Of a DNA stretch of 64,000 nt, positions 9,470-19,436 are shown piece after piece. Made by a program: the position numbers and the translations under genes. This stretch comes from Hydrogenovibrio sp. (GTDB lineage: Bacteria > Pseudomonadota > Gammaproteobacteria > Thiomicrospirales > Thiomicrospiraceae): assembly GCA_015484555.1 (NCBI GenBank), contig WFMZ01000030.1:18547-82546 (forward strand), in the 5' to 3' direction. The notes under the pieces were generated by a model that did no database searches, was not told the origin of the DNA, and worked only from the letters and a program-made list of their open reading frames with translations. The stretch's first letter is position 1. Every line of letters starts with the position of its first letter.

Positions 9470-11059
9470 CTACCGACCAATTGCCTTCAAAGCACCTAGT
9501 AAATATTTAGGGTTATGAGCGGAGTCATACATGGGCTGTACTTCTTTGTCCGACTCAAACAAGCCATAAACAGCCATCTGTGCTGTTCTTACCGAGTATT
9601 CTACGGTAAAAACACAATCTTTAGGCGCTTCAGCAAACTGCCCCAAAAATGCAAAGTTTGTCGACCCTTTTGGTAGAACATCTGGTCTATCGCCTAAAGT
9701 TCTGGGCATAAATAAACTATCTACAAATGGCATGGCAACCGGAATACAGTTAATCTTACCGGCTTTCGTAATCGGTTCCATAAGGTCTTGAATTTTTAAA
9801 TGGTAATATAGCTCTTCAAGCATTTCAGCACCTGTACACTCTGCCATCGTCTTATCGACATAATTTCCTTTTCTATCTGGGTACAACCCATAACCCCAGA
9901 AAATTTTGATATCTTTAGGTTGGTTTGGAAAATGGGGCTGTCGAGCAATGACGATAGACATCAACCAATTAGAATCGGTCATTGTGACCAAACCGCCCGT
10001 ACCATCAACGTTTCCTGAAAAGTTTTCCATATAATCATGAAAGGTAGAATCATGAAGCGTTGCGGTAAAGGAATACCACTTTTGCAAATCAATATTGTCA
10101 CAAAATGGGCTAGGGTTACCAAAAGCTTTATCTTTCTTAGCCAGTTTTTTCCACAGTTTCCAAGAGCCTGACTCGGTAATACCTTTTAGTTTAGCAGGCG
10201 TATTCCAATTACCGTTATCGGTACTATCAGTAATAGAGCCATTGGTTATAAAGACATAGCCATGTTCACCCAATATAATTTCTTCACCATTTTTTAGGTG
10301 TAGCACCGAAGCCTGCTTTTGATCTGCCGACAGGTTAAAGTCAATATCAATGACCTCTTTACCCATTTCAAACTGAACACCACGTTTTTCTAGGTAGGCT
10401 TTAATAGGTAAAACAACCGAATCATATTGGTTATATTTAGTTCGCATCACGCCCCCTAAACGATAAAGGCCATCGACTAGGTGAATGAAACGTTTCATAT
10501 AGCGACGCATTTCTGCCAAGCTGCTCCACTTTTGAAAAGCAAACATAGAGGTCCAAATATACCAAAAGTTGGTTTCAAAGAAGTCATGGTCAAACCAGTC
10601 TTCAATACGTTTGTTTCCTAAAGATTTCTCTGAAACAAACGTTAACTTTAAAAAGTCAGTTTGTTGCTTTAAAGATAAGCCATAGCTTGAAACATCTAGT
10701 TTTTTTCCGTCTTTTAACAGCCTAGCTTGTCCATTGGAGACAAACCGTTCATTAAATTCGAATGATTCATCTCTAACCGAAATGGCTTCATCTTCTAAAG
10801 AAGGAATATAAGACAGCAAATCCCAATAACATTCGTAGTGCATTTCATGCATTCTGCCACCACGCACCACATAGCCTTGCTCTTTGGTGCCTGCGCCATC
10901 TGTAGCACCGCCAGGGATACTATCTTTTTCTAAAATGTGAATGTTTTTGCCAGGGATGCCCGCATCTTTTTCCAAGTACACAGCACTGGCTAGGCCTGCA
11001 ATACCACTGCCTATAATGTAAATATGAGTTTCTTGTAAGTGTTTAGATTGAGAAGTCAT
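9470..11059 (-). CDS. ohyA: Oleate hydratase (MCRA family, FAD-dependent)
   Basis: GSGIAGLASAVYL dinucleotide fold; EKDSIPGGATDGAG and RGGRMHEMHYECYWDLL are characteristic of the family. Confidence 0.87.
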   Translation of the reverse strand: MTSQSKHLQETHIYIIGSGIAGLASAVYLEKDAGIPGKNIHILEKDSIPGGATDGAGTKEQGYVVRGGRMHEMHYECYWDLLSYIPSLEDEAISVRDESFEFNERFVSNGQARLLKDGKKLDVSSYGLSLKQQTDFLKLTFVSEKSLGNKRIEDWFDHDFFETNFWYIWTSMFAFQKWSSLAEMRRYMKRFIHLVDGLYRLGGVMRTKYNQYDSVVLPIKAYLEKRGVQFEMGKEVIDIDFNLSADQKQASVLHLKNGEEIILGEHGYVFITNGSITDSTDNGNWNTPAKLKGITESGSWKLWKKLAKKDKAFGNPSPFCDNIDLQKWYSFTATLHDSTFHDYMENFSGNVDGTGGLVTMTDSNWLMSIVIARQPHFPNQPKDIKIFWGYGLYPDRKGNYVDKTMAECTGAEMLEELYYHLKIQDLMEPITKAGKINCIPVAMPFVDSLFMPRTLGDRPDVLPKGSTNFAFLGQFAEAPKDCVFTVEYSVRTAQMAVYGLFESDKEVQPMYDSAHNPKYLLGALKAIGR

Positions 11060-11158
11060 CGGGTGTTTCCTTTATTATCTATGGTCTATTCATAACCGTT
11101 TATATATTTACTATACTGAATTTTGTAATAAAGTTCCTGTCTTTAACTTTAACCAGAT

Positions 11159-11178
11159 ACCACCCCTGGCTTTATGCC
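11159..11178 (-). repeat. Dispersed repeat copy, degenerate
   Basis: accacccctggctttatgcc; only the GCCAGGGGTGGT part is conserved. Confidence 0.65.
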
Positions 11179-11244
11179 CTTTAGGGTAGATTTTTGGCTT
11201 TCGCACAGCTTAAGCTATCACAGCCAGCAGATAATCTAACGCTT

Positions 11245-14200
11245 TTACTCTTGATCTATCAAATCAGTTTTATCTTCAACGGTCTTGCCTTGTATCACAT
11301 CTAGTTTTAAACCTTTATCAATAATTTCAGGTTTTTGTAAGCTACCTTTTACTTCATATCGATAAGTGACCAGGTCTTCATTAATACTAGGAATGGCCTT
11401 TAAAAAGACATAGGCTGCTAACCCTGCAATAGGTGTCGCAATGCCTGTTAATAAAGCGAGAGCAGGCAAGGTACTGCCAATAACAGGGGTAATTTCTGCA
11501 TAAAGATTTAGTTTTTCTTTAACCAAGTTTATTTTACCAAAAATATTCGCATCTGCGGATGGCGCAGTGAGCTCTAGCTTGTCAATCGTAAATATCCCTC
11601 TAGAAAAGTTCCCATTGCCTTCAATTTTATTAAACACCATACCCGACTCTGGAACCTCTGAAGTCTTTAGCTGTAACCTCCTCGCTAAAGATTCAAAACT
11701 AAGCAAGCTTAGTATACGAGCAATACCTGGATCAGCATTTTCAATACTGCCTTCTTTTAAAGAGTAATTAATACCACCTTTTAATTTAAACTTAGAATAA
11801 CAACGCATTGGACCTGGCCAGGAAACTTGACTGTTGATTTTTAATTTATTCCCCTTTAAACCTTTATTGACACCAATAAATGCCAACACACTCTCTATAT
11901 TCTCAGACATAATAGCCGCTGCCAAATGACTTTTCTGGTTTTTTTTATTATAAAAATAAGTCCCTGTCAGCTTCCCTTTACCTGCTTTTAACTGCATGAC
12001 AAAGGACTTTACCATTAACTGCTTGTTAGAATCTTTTAGGTGAAAATCTAACTTGGAAAGAAAGCGTTTACCCACCTGTATATTTTCTCCTTTAAAGAAA
12101 ATTTCAGGTAATTCCATCACCTCTTTCGGGATATTACATTGGGTTGTTTTTTGTACCTTACTGGGCTGATTTGGCAAGGAACCCTTCTGGATTTCTGAAT
12201 GCTTATCTGATAAATCTGCAATATTTAATCTCGTCAGATTGACAGCATAACTATCTGATTTAGTGGCAATTAAGTCTACCTCTCGAGAAGTAAGCTTTAA
12301 AGCAACAACTGTTTTAGCTTGTTCTTTCACCTCACGCCAATGAACATCAAGGTTATGAAATTTTCGCCCTAACAAGGTCATTTCTCTAACGGAAAACTTA
12401 GAGGGTTTCCATCTTGTGGCTGGTTGCTTAAATGATTCTGATTTCGATTTTGTCCAGAGAGCCAGCCAACCATCAACGTCTAGTCGGTCTAAAGCTACAT
12501 CAATATAATAACCTTTTTGCAATTTGGGCACGTTAGGCTTAGACGTAGAAATAATGAGCTTAGTAGGATAACCATCTTTCCTATCCCCGCTAGCCAAACC
12601 ATACACCTTTCCAAACCCTGTGACAGCTAAATCCATTTTTTGACCGTTCAAGTTAAAATCAAGCGCCACTAAGCGATTCGGAAGTGTTTTAAAATTGTTA
12701 AGAGGGCTAGGAAGACGGCTAATTGCATGGGTTAAATCGGCTTGAGCAGTAATATGTATTTTACCCGAACCCGCTAAGGGTAAGCTTGCCACTGCCTGCC
12801 ACTTCTGTTTACCCGCAATAATATCATTGTCAGCCTTTGCTAACCCTGCCGCCTTAATAATTAGTACGCTCTTATGCGAGCTTAAATTAATAGCCGCATG
12901 CCCTGATTCAACCAGCCCTTGTAAGGCTCGTTTGGTTTTAACCTCTCGTTCGGTAAAATAAATATGGCCTTTGAGCTGCTCAGTTTTCACAAGCTTATAT
13001 AGCGTTAAATCTACCCCTTTTAAGGCCACATCACCAGCCACTTCAATTTCTTTGCCCGCATAGCCATTGATAGGAATCCATATTTTGTTCAAGTTAACGT
13101 TCAAATCTCCCGTTGCTAAAACATGATCTGCCACAAAATCTTCTACCCCTAAATACTTTAATAAGGGCGTTTTTGCCAAGTAAGTTAAGGCTTCTGTAGC
13201 ATCAGCTTGTGCCTGTCCTGCAATATTGACAGCGATATCATTTTTGTCTAAATTAGGAATAGTGACCAGAATATCCCTAGCTACCACGCCTCCTAAATTT
13301 GCTTTATCCGAGGTAATGGTCAAACCATAGGGCTTAAATGAAATACTCGCTTTAGGTGAAGTAATCGCTGGCCAATCCGGTTGAAACTTTAAGTTAAGAG
13401 CTTCAACATCAGCAGAGGCCACAAAAATACCTTCTCTATTGTTAAAGGGAAAATCAGCAGGCTTACCCGTAAACCTTACCTTTCCTTTTATACGCTCGCC
13501 TCCCACTAAGGCCATGTTTAGCCATGTAGATAGATCCTCTCCCATTAAACGATAAGGCAAATAACGTTTCACCACCGCCATATTATGAGCCTCTAAATCC
13601 AGCGATAAATCTAGCACGCCAGATTTTTTTAAAGATCCTTCCGCTTGAATCAACACCTCTCCCATCATTAACTTTGTTTTAGGGAGAATCCATTGACTCA
13701 TTTTTGAGTCAAAAACAAGATCTAACGCTCCTAGCGGTTGAAAATGGAAAGCCTTTTCATTAAAGATACGGCTGGTAATATATAGCCCTGTTGGCGCCTT
13801 CGCTTTAAAGCCTTGAGGCGTTAAGCGGACACTTAAGTTAGCGACTCTTAACCCAGGAAAATAATCACCCTGCAATAAATTTAACTTTGGAATACGAAAG
13901 CTTAATTGCTCTAGTGAAAGCTTTTTAAGATTAAAGTGCCCTTTTAAATCCTCGATAACAAGCTCTTTCAATCCATTGCCAATATTTTGAAAGTTAAAAG
14001 CATTGACGAATACCTTAAACAACGGATGAATGGCAACCAAATCAAACTGCTTTGCTTGAAGATAAAATTGATTATAGTTTTTAACCCTTAAATTAATTGA
14101 AGATATATTTTTAAGATAATTTCCATCAATATGAATTTTCTTTAAATCGAAATTCCACTCCGAATCCTTACCATAAATATTCTTTACCCCAGAGTTTAGT

Positions 14201-15054
14201 TGTAAGGTAAAACCAAGGCTTTGTGGTAAGGAGGGATTATTTTTAAGCCAAGTTAAATCTTGTGCACTAATCGCTATTTGTAAGTCTTCCAATCTATTTT
14301 TTGAAATCTGGAGTTTTAAGCTCCCCACTAAATTTCCCTCCGGCAGCTTGCGGGAGACCACCTTAGGTAATAACGTATATAGGCTTTGTAAAATAATCGG
14401 CTTAGTGGCCAAGAAATTGACTTCACCATCTGAAGGTAAATTCCAAACATTAGTCGAAAAATCTCCTAAATATTGAAAGCTACTACTTTCTTCATGGTCT
14501 ACTTGAAATTCAGAAACGCCAGCAAAAGTAAACTTTAACCCTATATAAGACCGAAACGTTTTAATACGGAACTTATATTGATGATCTCGTTTTACACTAA
14601 GCTCTATATTAGACAGCTTAACTGACTTCCATATTTTTTGAATAGGCCAATCCTGTGGCGCTAAAATAAGAGACTGGAAATCTAGGTTTTTAGAGGAGCT
14701 TGTTACCAATGGAAGTTGGTCAATGTGAACATTACTCGCTTCAAAATAGCTGCCGTATTTTAAATAAGGTAGCCAAGGTGCAAAAAAGTTTACATCAAAA
14801 GCAACTTTTTCGGCTTTAAGTTGAGTATCCTTATCTTTATATTGGAGATGATGAATTACAAAATGTCCGCCTAACCAAGTCTGATCTATCTCAATATCTT
14901 CAACTGAGACGGTAGCGTTGGAAATAGTTTCAACAAAACTTAAAAAGCCATTAGGGGAATATTGCACCCAAGAAATAGCCCCTCTCACAATTAACAGATA
15001 ACCTGAAAATACGATCAAGATAACAAGTGAAAGCTGATAAACCTTGTGCTTCAT
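11245..15054 (-). CDS. yhdP: AsmA-like/YhdP family envelope protein (large TamB/AsmA-type)
   Basis: About 1270 aa, N-terminal TM, AsmA-like C-terminus; immediately upstream of rng-maf in the conserved order yhdP-rng-maf. Confidence 0.85.
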   Translation of the reverse strand: MKHKVYQLSLVILIVFSGYLLIVRGAISWVQYSPNGFLSFVETISNATVSVEDIEIDQTWLGGHFVIHHLQYKDKDTQLKAEKVAFDVNFFAPWLPYLKYGSYFEASNVHIDQLPLVTSSSKNLDFQSLILAPQDWPIQKIWKSVKLSNIELSVKRDHQYKFRIKTFRSYIGLKFTFAGVSEFQVDHEESSSFQYLGDFSTNVWNLPSDGEVNFLATKPIILQSLYTLLPKVVSRKLPEGNLVGSLKLQISKNRLEDLQIAISAQDLTWLKNNPSLPQSLGFTLQLNSGVKNIYGKDSEWNFDLKKIHIDGNYLKNISSINLRVKNYNQFYLQAKQFDLVAIHPLFKVFVNAFNFQNIGNGLKELVIEDLKGHFNLKKLSLEQLSFRIPKLNLLQGDYFPGLRVANLSVRLTPQGFKAKAPTGLYITSRIFNEKAFHFQPLGALDLVFDSKMSQWILPKTKLMMGEVLIQAEGSLKKSGVLDLSLDLEAHNMAVVKRYLPYRLMGEDLSTWLNMALVGGERIKGKVRFTGKPADFPFNNREGIFVASADVEALNLKFQPDWPAITSPKASISFKPYGLTITSDKANLGGVVARDILVTIPNLDKNDIAVNIAGQAQADATEALTYLAKTPLLKYLGVEDFVADHVLATGDLNVNLNKIWIPINGYAGKEIEVAGDVALKGVDLTLYKLVKTEQLKGHIYFTEREVKTKRALQGLVESGHAAINLSSHKSVLIIKAAGLAKADNDIIAGKQKWQAVASLPLAGSGKIHITAQADLTHAISRLPSPLNNFKTLPNRLVALDFNLNGQKMDLAVTGFGKVYGLASGDRKDGYPTKLIISTSKPNVPKLQKGYYIDVALDRLDVDGWLALWTKSKSESFKQPATRWKPSKFSVREMTLLGRKFHNLDVHWREVKEQAKTVVALKLTSREVDLIATKSDSYAVNLTRLNIADLSDKHSEIQKGSLPNQPSKVQKTTQCNIPKEVMELPEIFFKGENIQVGKRFLSKLDFHLKDSNKQLMVKSFVMQLKAGKGKLTGTYFYNKKNQKSHLAAAIMSENIESVLAFIGVNKGLKGNKLKINSQVSWPGPMRCYSKFKLKGGINYSLKEGSIENADPGIARILSLLSFESLARRLQLKTSEVPESGMVFNKIEGNGNFSRGIFTIDKLELTAPSADANIFGKINLVKEKLNLYAEITPVIGSTLPALALLTGIATPIAGLAAYVFLKAIPSINEDLVTYRYEVKGSLQKPEIIDKGLKLDVIQGKTVEDKTDLIDQE

Positions 15055-16541
15055 TAAGATATCACAACATCAAACTGCTCGACAAAATAGCCACTTTCTG
15101 CTTGAAAACGAATAGTTTTGTCTAAAAAAGTTTCTAGCTCCGCTACTCGTCCAGAGGCCTCATCTAAGATATAAGAGACAACCGTTTCTGAAGCAATCAC
15201 CCTATATTTCTTAGCTTCAAATTGCTTTGCCATACGAGTAATTTCTCTAAATACTTCAAAAGAAATAGTTTCTGCTGTTTTGACGCTACCACGTCCCTGG
15301 CAAACTACACAGGGTTCACATAAAATCTGTTCTAAGCTCTCTCGTGTACGTTTACGGGTCATTTCAACCAAACCTAAGCTAGAAATTTCGGTAATCGTGG
15401 TTCTTACCTTATCTTTGCTTAACGATTTTTTTAGCGAGCTATACACGGCTGCACGGTGTTCTTGGTCATCCATATCAATCAGATCCAGGATAATAATACC
15501 GCCCAAATTTCTTAAACGCAGTTGACGGGCAATGACTTGTGTTGCTTCCAGGTTAGTTCTAAAAATGGTCTCTTCTAAATTCTTATGTCCAACAAAACCA
15601 CCCGTATTCACATCAATGGTCGTCATGGCTTCCGTTTGGTCAATTACCAAATAACCACCCGACTTTAAATTAACTCGTTTTTTTAAGGCCTGCTGAATTT
15701 CTTCTTCTATATTGTATAAATCAAAAATGGGACGTTCGCCAACATAATGCACCAAGCGATCAGATAGTTCCATAACATAAGATTCTGAAAAGGCCTGCAT
15801 TTTTCTATAGGTTTCTTGAGAGTCTACCTGGATTTCATTCATTTTATCTACGGGGATATCGCGCAAAATCTGTAAATGTAAGGGTAAATCTTCATACAGT
15901 AATGCGAATTTTTTAACCTGTTTTTGCTTCTCATTAATCACCGCCCACAAACGCTCTAGGTAAAGAATATCCGCCCGAATCTCATGAAAACTAGCCGCTT
16001 CTGCAACAGTACGAACAATAAACCCTCCCGTTGAATTTTGCACTTCAGGAATACTCTTTACCAAGGCTCTTAAACGTTCTCGCTCTGCACCATCATCAAT
16101 ACGCTGAGAGACGCCCACCATTTTTTCTCTAGGCATATACACCAGTAAACGAGAAGGAATAGTGACATGCATAGTCAACCTAGCCCCTTTAGAGCTAAGC
16201 GGGTCTTTAACCACTTGCACCATCACCTTTTGACCTGCATACAAAAACTTGGTAATATCGTCACACTCTTCTTCCACCTCTTTACCAACGGCTTTAGAAC
16301 AAATATCAGAAACATGTAAAAAACCCGTTCGTTCCAGCCCAATATTAATAAAGGCCGCCTGCATACCAGGTAAAACTCTTTCTACTTTTCCTAGGTAAAT
16401 GTTGCCCACTAGACCACGCTTATTGGCACGTTCAATCCAAACTTCCTGCAATACCCCATTTTCAACCCAAGCCATACGTGTTTCCGAAGGCGTCATATTG
16501 ACTAGGATTTTTTCTTCATTAGTGGTTACTTTAGTGTTCAT
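15054..16541 (-). CDS. rng: Ribonuclease G
   Basis: S1-like NIYLGKVERVLPGMQAAFINIGLERTGFLHVSD; DVNTGGFVG; CEPCVVCQGRG zinc link. Confidence 0.94.
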   Translation of the reverse strand: MNTKVTTNEEKILVNMTPSETRMAWVENGVLQEVWIERANKRGLVGNIYLGKVERVLPGMQAAFINIGLERTGFLHVSDICSKAVGKEVEEECDDITKFLYAGQKVMVQVVKDPLSSKGARLTMHVTIPSRLLVYMPREKMVGVSQRIDDGAERERLRALVKSIPEVQNSTGGFIVRTVAEAASFHEIRADILYLERLWAVINEKQKQVKKFALLYEDLPLHLQILRDIPVDKMNEIQVDSQETYRKMQAFSESYVMELSDRLVHYVGERPIFDLYNIEEEIQQALKKRVNLKSGGYLVIDQTEAMTTIDVNTGGFVGHKNLEETIFRTNLEATQVIARQLRLRNLGGIIILDLIDMDDQEHRAAVYSSLKKSLSKDKVRTTITEISSLGLVEMTRKRTRESLEQILCEPCVVCQGRGSVKTAETISFEVFREITRMAKQFEAKKYRVIASETVVSYILDEASGRVAELETFLDKTIRFQAESGYFVEQFDVVIS

Positions 16542-17109
16542 AAAATCCTGCTTCGGTTAGTAATTGGTTTAGTTCAAATAAGGGTAATCCCATTACCGCA
16601 GAATAGCTACCCTCAATTGATTTAATAAAGCTCGCTGCCAAGCCTTGAATAGCATAGCCACCCGCCTTACCTTCAAACTCACCTGTATTTAAATAGGACT
16701 CTACTTGCTCCGTTAATAAGGGAGCAAAGGTTACTTCGGTAATACATTTTTCAGAATAGGTTGTCCCTTCATTTATCAAGGCAACAGCAGAAAGAACTTG
16801 ATGCGTTTTACCCGATAATTGAGATAGCATCTTGCTAGCTTCCATTCTATTTTTAGGCTTACCAAATACCTTTCCATCACAAACAATAATGGTATCCCCC
16901 CCCACCACATAAATACTCTCACCTTCCAAACGATTGTAACCCGCATGCGCTTTTTCGACCGCCATGCGAACTACAAATGAAACAGGGGGTTCATTAGGTA
17001 AAGCAGTTTCTTCAATCGACGCTGAAACAACACTAGGAGATAAGCCAAGTTGCTGCATTAAAGTTAAGCGACGGGGAGAGGAGGAAGCTAAATATATTTT
17101 TTTCGGCAT
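16531..17109 (-). CDS. maf: Maf family nucleotide pyrophosphatase (YhdE-like)
   Basis: YLASSSPRRLTLMQQLG, VVGGDTIIV, GGYAIQGLAASFI motifs. Confidence 0.93.
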   Translation of the reverse strand: MPKKIYLASSSPRRLTLMQQLGLSPSVVSASIEETALPNEPPVSFVVRMAVEKAHAGYNRLEGESIYVVGGDTIIVCDGKVFGKPKNRMEASKMLSQLSGKTHQVLSAVALINEGTTYSEKCITEVTFAPLLTEQVESYLNTGEFEGKAGGYAIQGLAASFIKSIEGSYSAVMGLPLFELNQLLTEAGFYEH

Positions 17110-17183
17110 AAGTACGACTTAATAGTAATTTCTGTTATTCTAACGGAAATAGAATGCAGACAGAAAAAAAGGCATGAGAAACC

Positions 17184-17582
17184 ATGGATATTATTGTGAC
17201 AGACCACTCGGTCGAAAACCTTGAGGCCAAATACGAAAATAAACACCTGTACACCACAAAAGACTATTCGCTTATGTGTGAAGAAACGGTGATACCTTGG
17301 TTACAAATTATCCCTAATCGTTCTTTAGCGGAAGACACAGAGTATGCTGCTTTTTTATACAAAGAAGCACATGACATAGCAAACAAACTGGTTAAAGAGG
17401 GCTTCCCGAAACACATTAACATTGCCAAAATCGGCAACAAGTTACCTTATTACCATATTCATATTGTCTTCAGAGAAGAGGGAGATGAGGCTTGGCCAGA
17501 ACCAGTTTGGTGCCCAAAAATTCTTTTAACAAATAAAAATCAGGCTGTTCTATTCAAGAATAGTTTTATAGAAACCTATTAA
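17184..17582 (+). CDS. HIT domain protein
   Basis: YYHIHIVFREEGDEAWPEPVWCP resembles the HIT hydrolase motif region. Confidence 0.7.
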   Translation: MDIIVTDHSVENLEAKYENKHLYTTKDYSLMCEETVIPWLQIIPNRSLAEDTEYAAFLYKEAHDIANKLVKEGFPKHINIAKIGNKLPYYHIHIVFREEGDEAWPEPVWCPKILLTNKNQAVLFKNSFIETY

Positions 17583-17635
17583 ACAGCCTCAGAACTTTTA
17601 GCATCATTTACTAAAAACTATCTAACTGATTGTCA

Positions 17636-17976
17636 TATGGGTTCTGCGCTCAACTCCTTCATGCACTCAAGATCATTTGGGTATTGAACTTATACAAATA
17701 GCAAGGACAACAGGGAAGCTCATCATTGATAAAAACTTTATGGTGGCCGTTGTGAACAGGGAATGTTAATTTAAGCGGTGAAACATTAAATAATGCGAGA
17801 ACATGAGGTTTCGCTAGGGCTAATGCCAGATGTATAAACCCAAATTCTGGGCCAACAACAAAATTAGCTTTATCCATAATGGCCGCTGTTTGAGTTACTT
17901 GGTGAGTTTGTACCAAAACATCACTGAGTCCGGTTTCATTTGATTCATTTGATTCATTTGATTCATTTGATTCATT
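17636..17976 (-). pseudogene. Degraded glycosyltransferase family 9 (heptosyltransferase-like) C-terminal remnant, truncated and frameshifted
   Basis: VVGPEFGFIHLALALAKPHVLALFNVSPLKLTFPV...CPCYLY parallels the intact paralogue at 20767..21846; after YLYKF the homology continues in another frame (YPNDLECMKELSAE vs CPYDLRCMKELGAD). Confidence 0.8.
17937..17976. repeat. 9-bp tandem repeat (TTTGATTCA)x4 plus partial unit
   Basis: Read directly: tttcatttgattcatttgattcatttgattcatttgattcatttta. Confidence 0.9.
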
Positions 17977-17999
17977 TTAAAAACCTTAACAAGGTCATT

Positions 18000-18676
18000 T
18001 TATTTTTCATTCAAAAATTTTCTCTTAACCACTTTAAATTTTTTGTAACACGCAATATCTTTAACCGATGAGACCTGGCTTACAAAAACGTGTATATTTT
18101 TATATTCTAATTTTTTCAGGTATTTTACAGGTACATTCCACCATTCGCTTTTTAATAGAAGCTCTATTTTAATCTTATCAAAGCGAAAACGAATATGTCG
18201 TGCAGGGTTACCTGCAACAATTTCATACGGTAATACATCTTTTGTAACAACAGAATTTATACCAATAACTGCTCCGGTAGCAACCTCAACCCCAGACATA
18301 ACCACTGCCCCTTGGCCTATCCATACATCATGACCTATTCGACTGCTTAATGACTTAGTTTTATGCTGTATATAAACCTCAGGACTTGTTGTCGCCCACG
18401 TTAAGGGATGTCTTTGTTTATCCATTCCAAGCATCACATTATTCCCGATAGAGCAATATCGACCTATTGAAGAAACAAGATGAATCTCCCCCCCCTTATA
18501 TAAGAGTGAGCGCCAATATGACATACACCATTATCAAAATTAGGAAGAACTCTTGTTTCCTCAAGATCAACATGCGCTTCTAAAATTAGCCGAGCTTCTC
18601 TGTGAATATTTTCAAAATTTTTAATCTTGACATGATTAAATCTAGCTTTTTTTACATAAAAGAAATTACTTAACAA
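18000..18676 (-). pseudogene. CatB-like left-handed beta-helix acyl/acetyltransferase, frame interrupted at a G8 tract (ORFs 18464..18676 and 18000..18524)
   Basis: SYIRGG|EIHLVSSIGRYCSIGNNVMLG becomes continuous if the G8 tract (18488..18495) gains one G; hexapeptide-repeat motifs and AGNPARHIRFRF in the C-terminal part. Confidence 0.85.
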
Positions 18677-18695
18677 AATATACCTCTAATGCAAG

Positions 18696-19436
18696 TTACT
18701 TAAACCAACAATCTTTAACCCAAGGTGCTTCTTTATATTTATCATAAGGGCCATTCATAACATCTTCAGGGTTGGGTAAACCATGAAATAAAACAATGGC
18801 TGAACTTGGTCGTTCAACATGTCCTTTAGGCAATAAAATTGGAAATAATACTCTTAAAAATCTACCCCAACTACCAAAAGACCATTTTGTCTTGGAATTT
18901 AAATCTATTTTAAAAGAACAAACTAAATCTTTAGGTAAAATTTTAGCGGAAGGCATTATCCTTTCAATCCAATCTTGATCTCCATGAAAATGTTGGACAA
19001 TATAGTCTGACTGTTCCCAAAACGACTCCCACAAGAAATTAAGCGTATTATATTTAAAACACATCACGGAGCTGTTCATTCGATCAATAGAGTCATCAGA
19101 GCTAATCACCAACCGTTCATCGTAAAATAAAATGGGGGAAAGATCATTCAAAATAACGACATCGAGATCTAAATACAACACTAAATCATTCTCAGAAAAG
19201 GGTAAAAACCCATCTTTAAACAACAATAACTTATACCACCAGCCTTGCAACCCTAAATTAGGTAATTCAATGGTACGGACTTCATTACGAAGACCTGAAG
19301 GTGCTTCTGTTAAGCAGTAAAATTCAAATTGACAACCAATATGACTCTCTACCATTTTATAAAGCTTATTGACATAAGAAGCAGCATACTTCTCACCCCA
19401 CTTCAAACAAACTACTTTAACCATTATTCTTTGCAC
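18696..19436 (-). CDS. Putative glycosyltransferase (DLDVV-type, GT8-like)
   Basis: VLYLDLDVVILNDLSPIL and QWIERIMPSAK-like region; located in LPS block. Confidence 0.6.
   Translation of the reverse strand: MQRIMVKVVCLKWGEKYAASYVNKLYKMVESHIGCQFEFYCLTEAPSGLRNEVRTIELPNLGLQGWWYKLLLFKDGFLPFSENDLVLYLDLDVVILNDLSPILFYDERLVISSDDSIDRMNSSVMCFKYNTLNFLWESFWEQSDYIVQHFHGDQDWIERIMPSAKILPKDLVCSFKIDLNSKTKWSFGSWGRFLRVLFPILLPKGHVERPSSAIVLFHGLPNPEDVMNGPYDKYKEAPWVKDCWFK

Noticed and set aside
17184-17582. HIT protein as a degenerate, inactive enzyme because it lacks the third motif His
   Set aside because: A two-His motif followed by VxxR/F-EGDxAWPxPVW occurs in other HIT subfamilies as far as I know, so I do not treat it as unusual.
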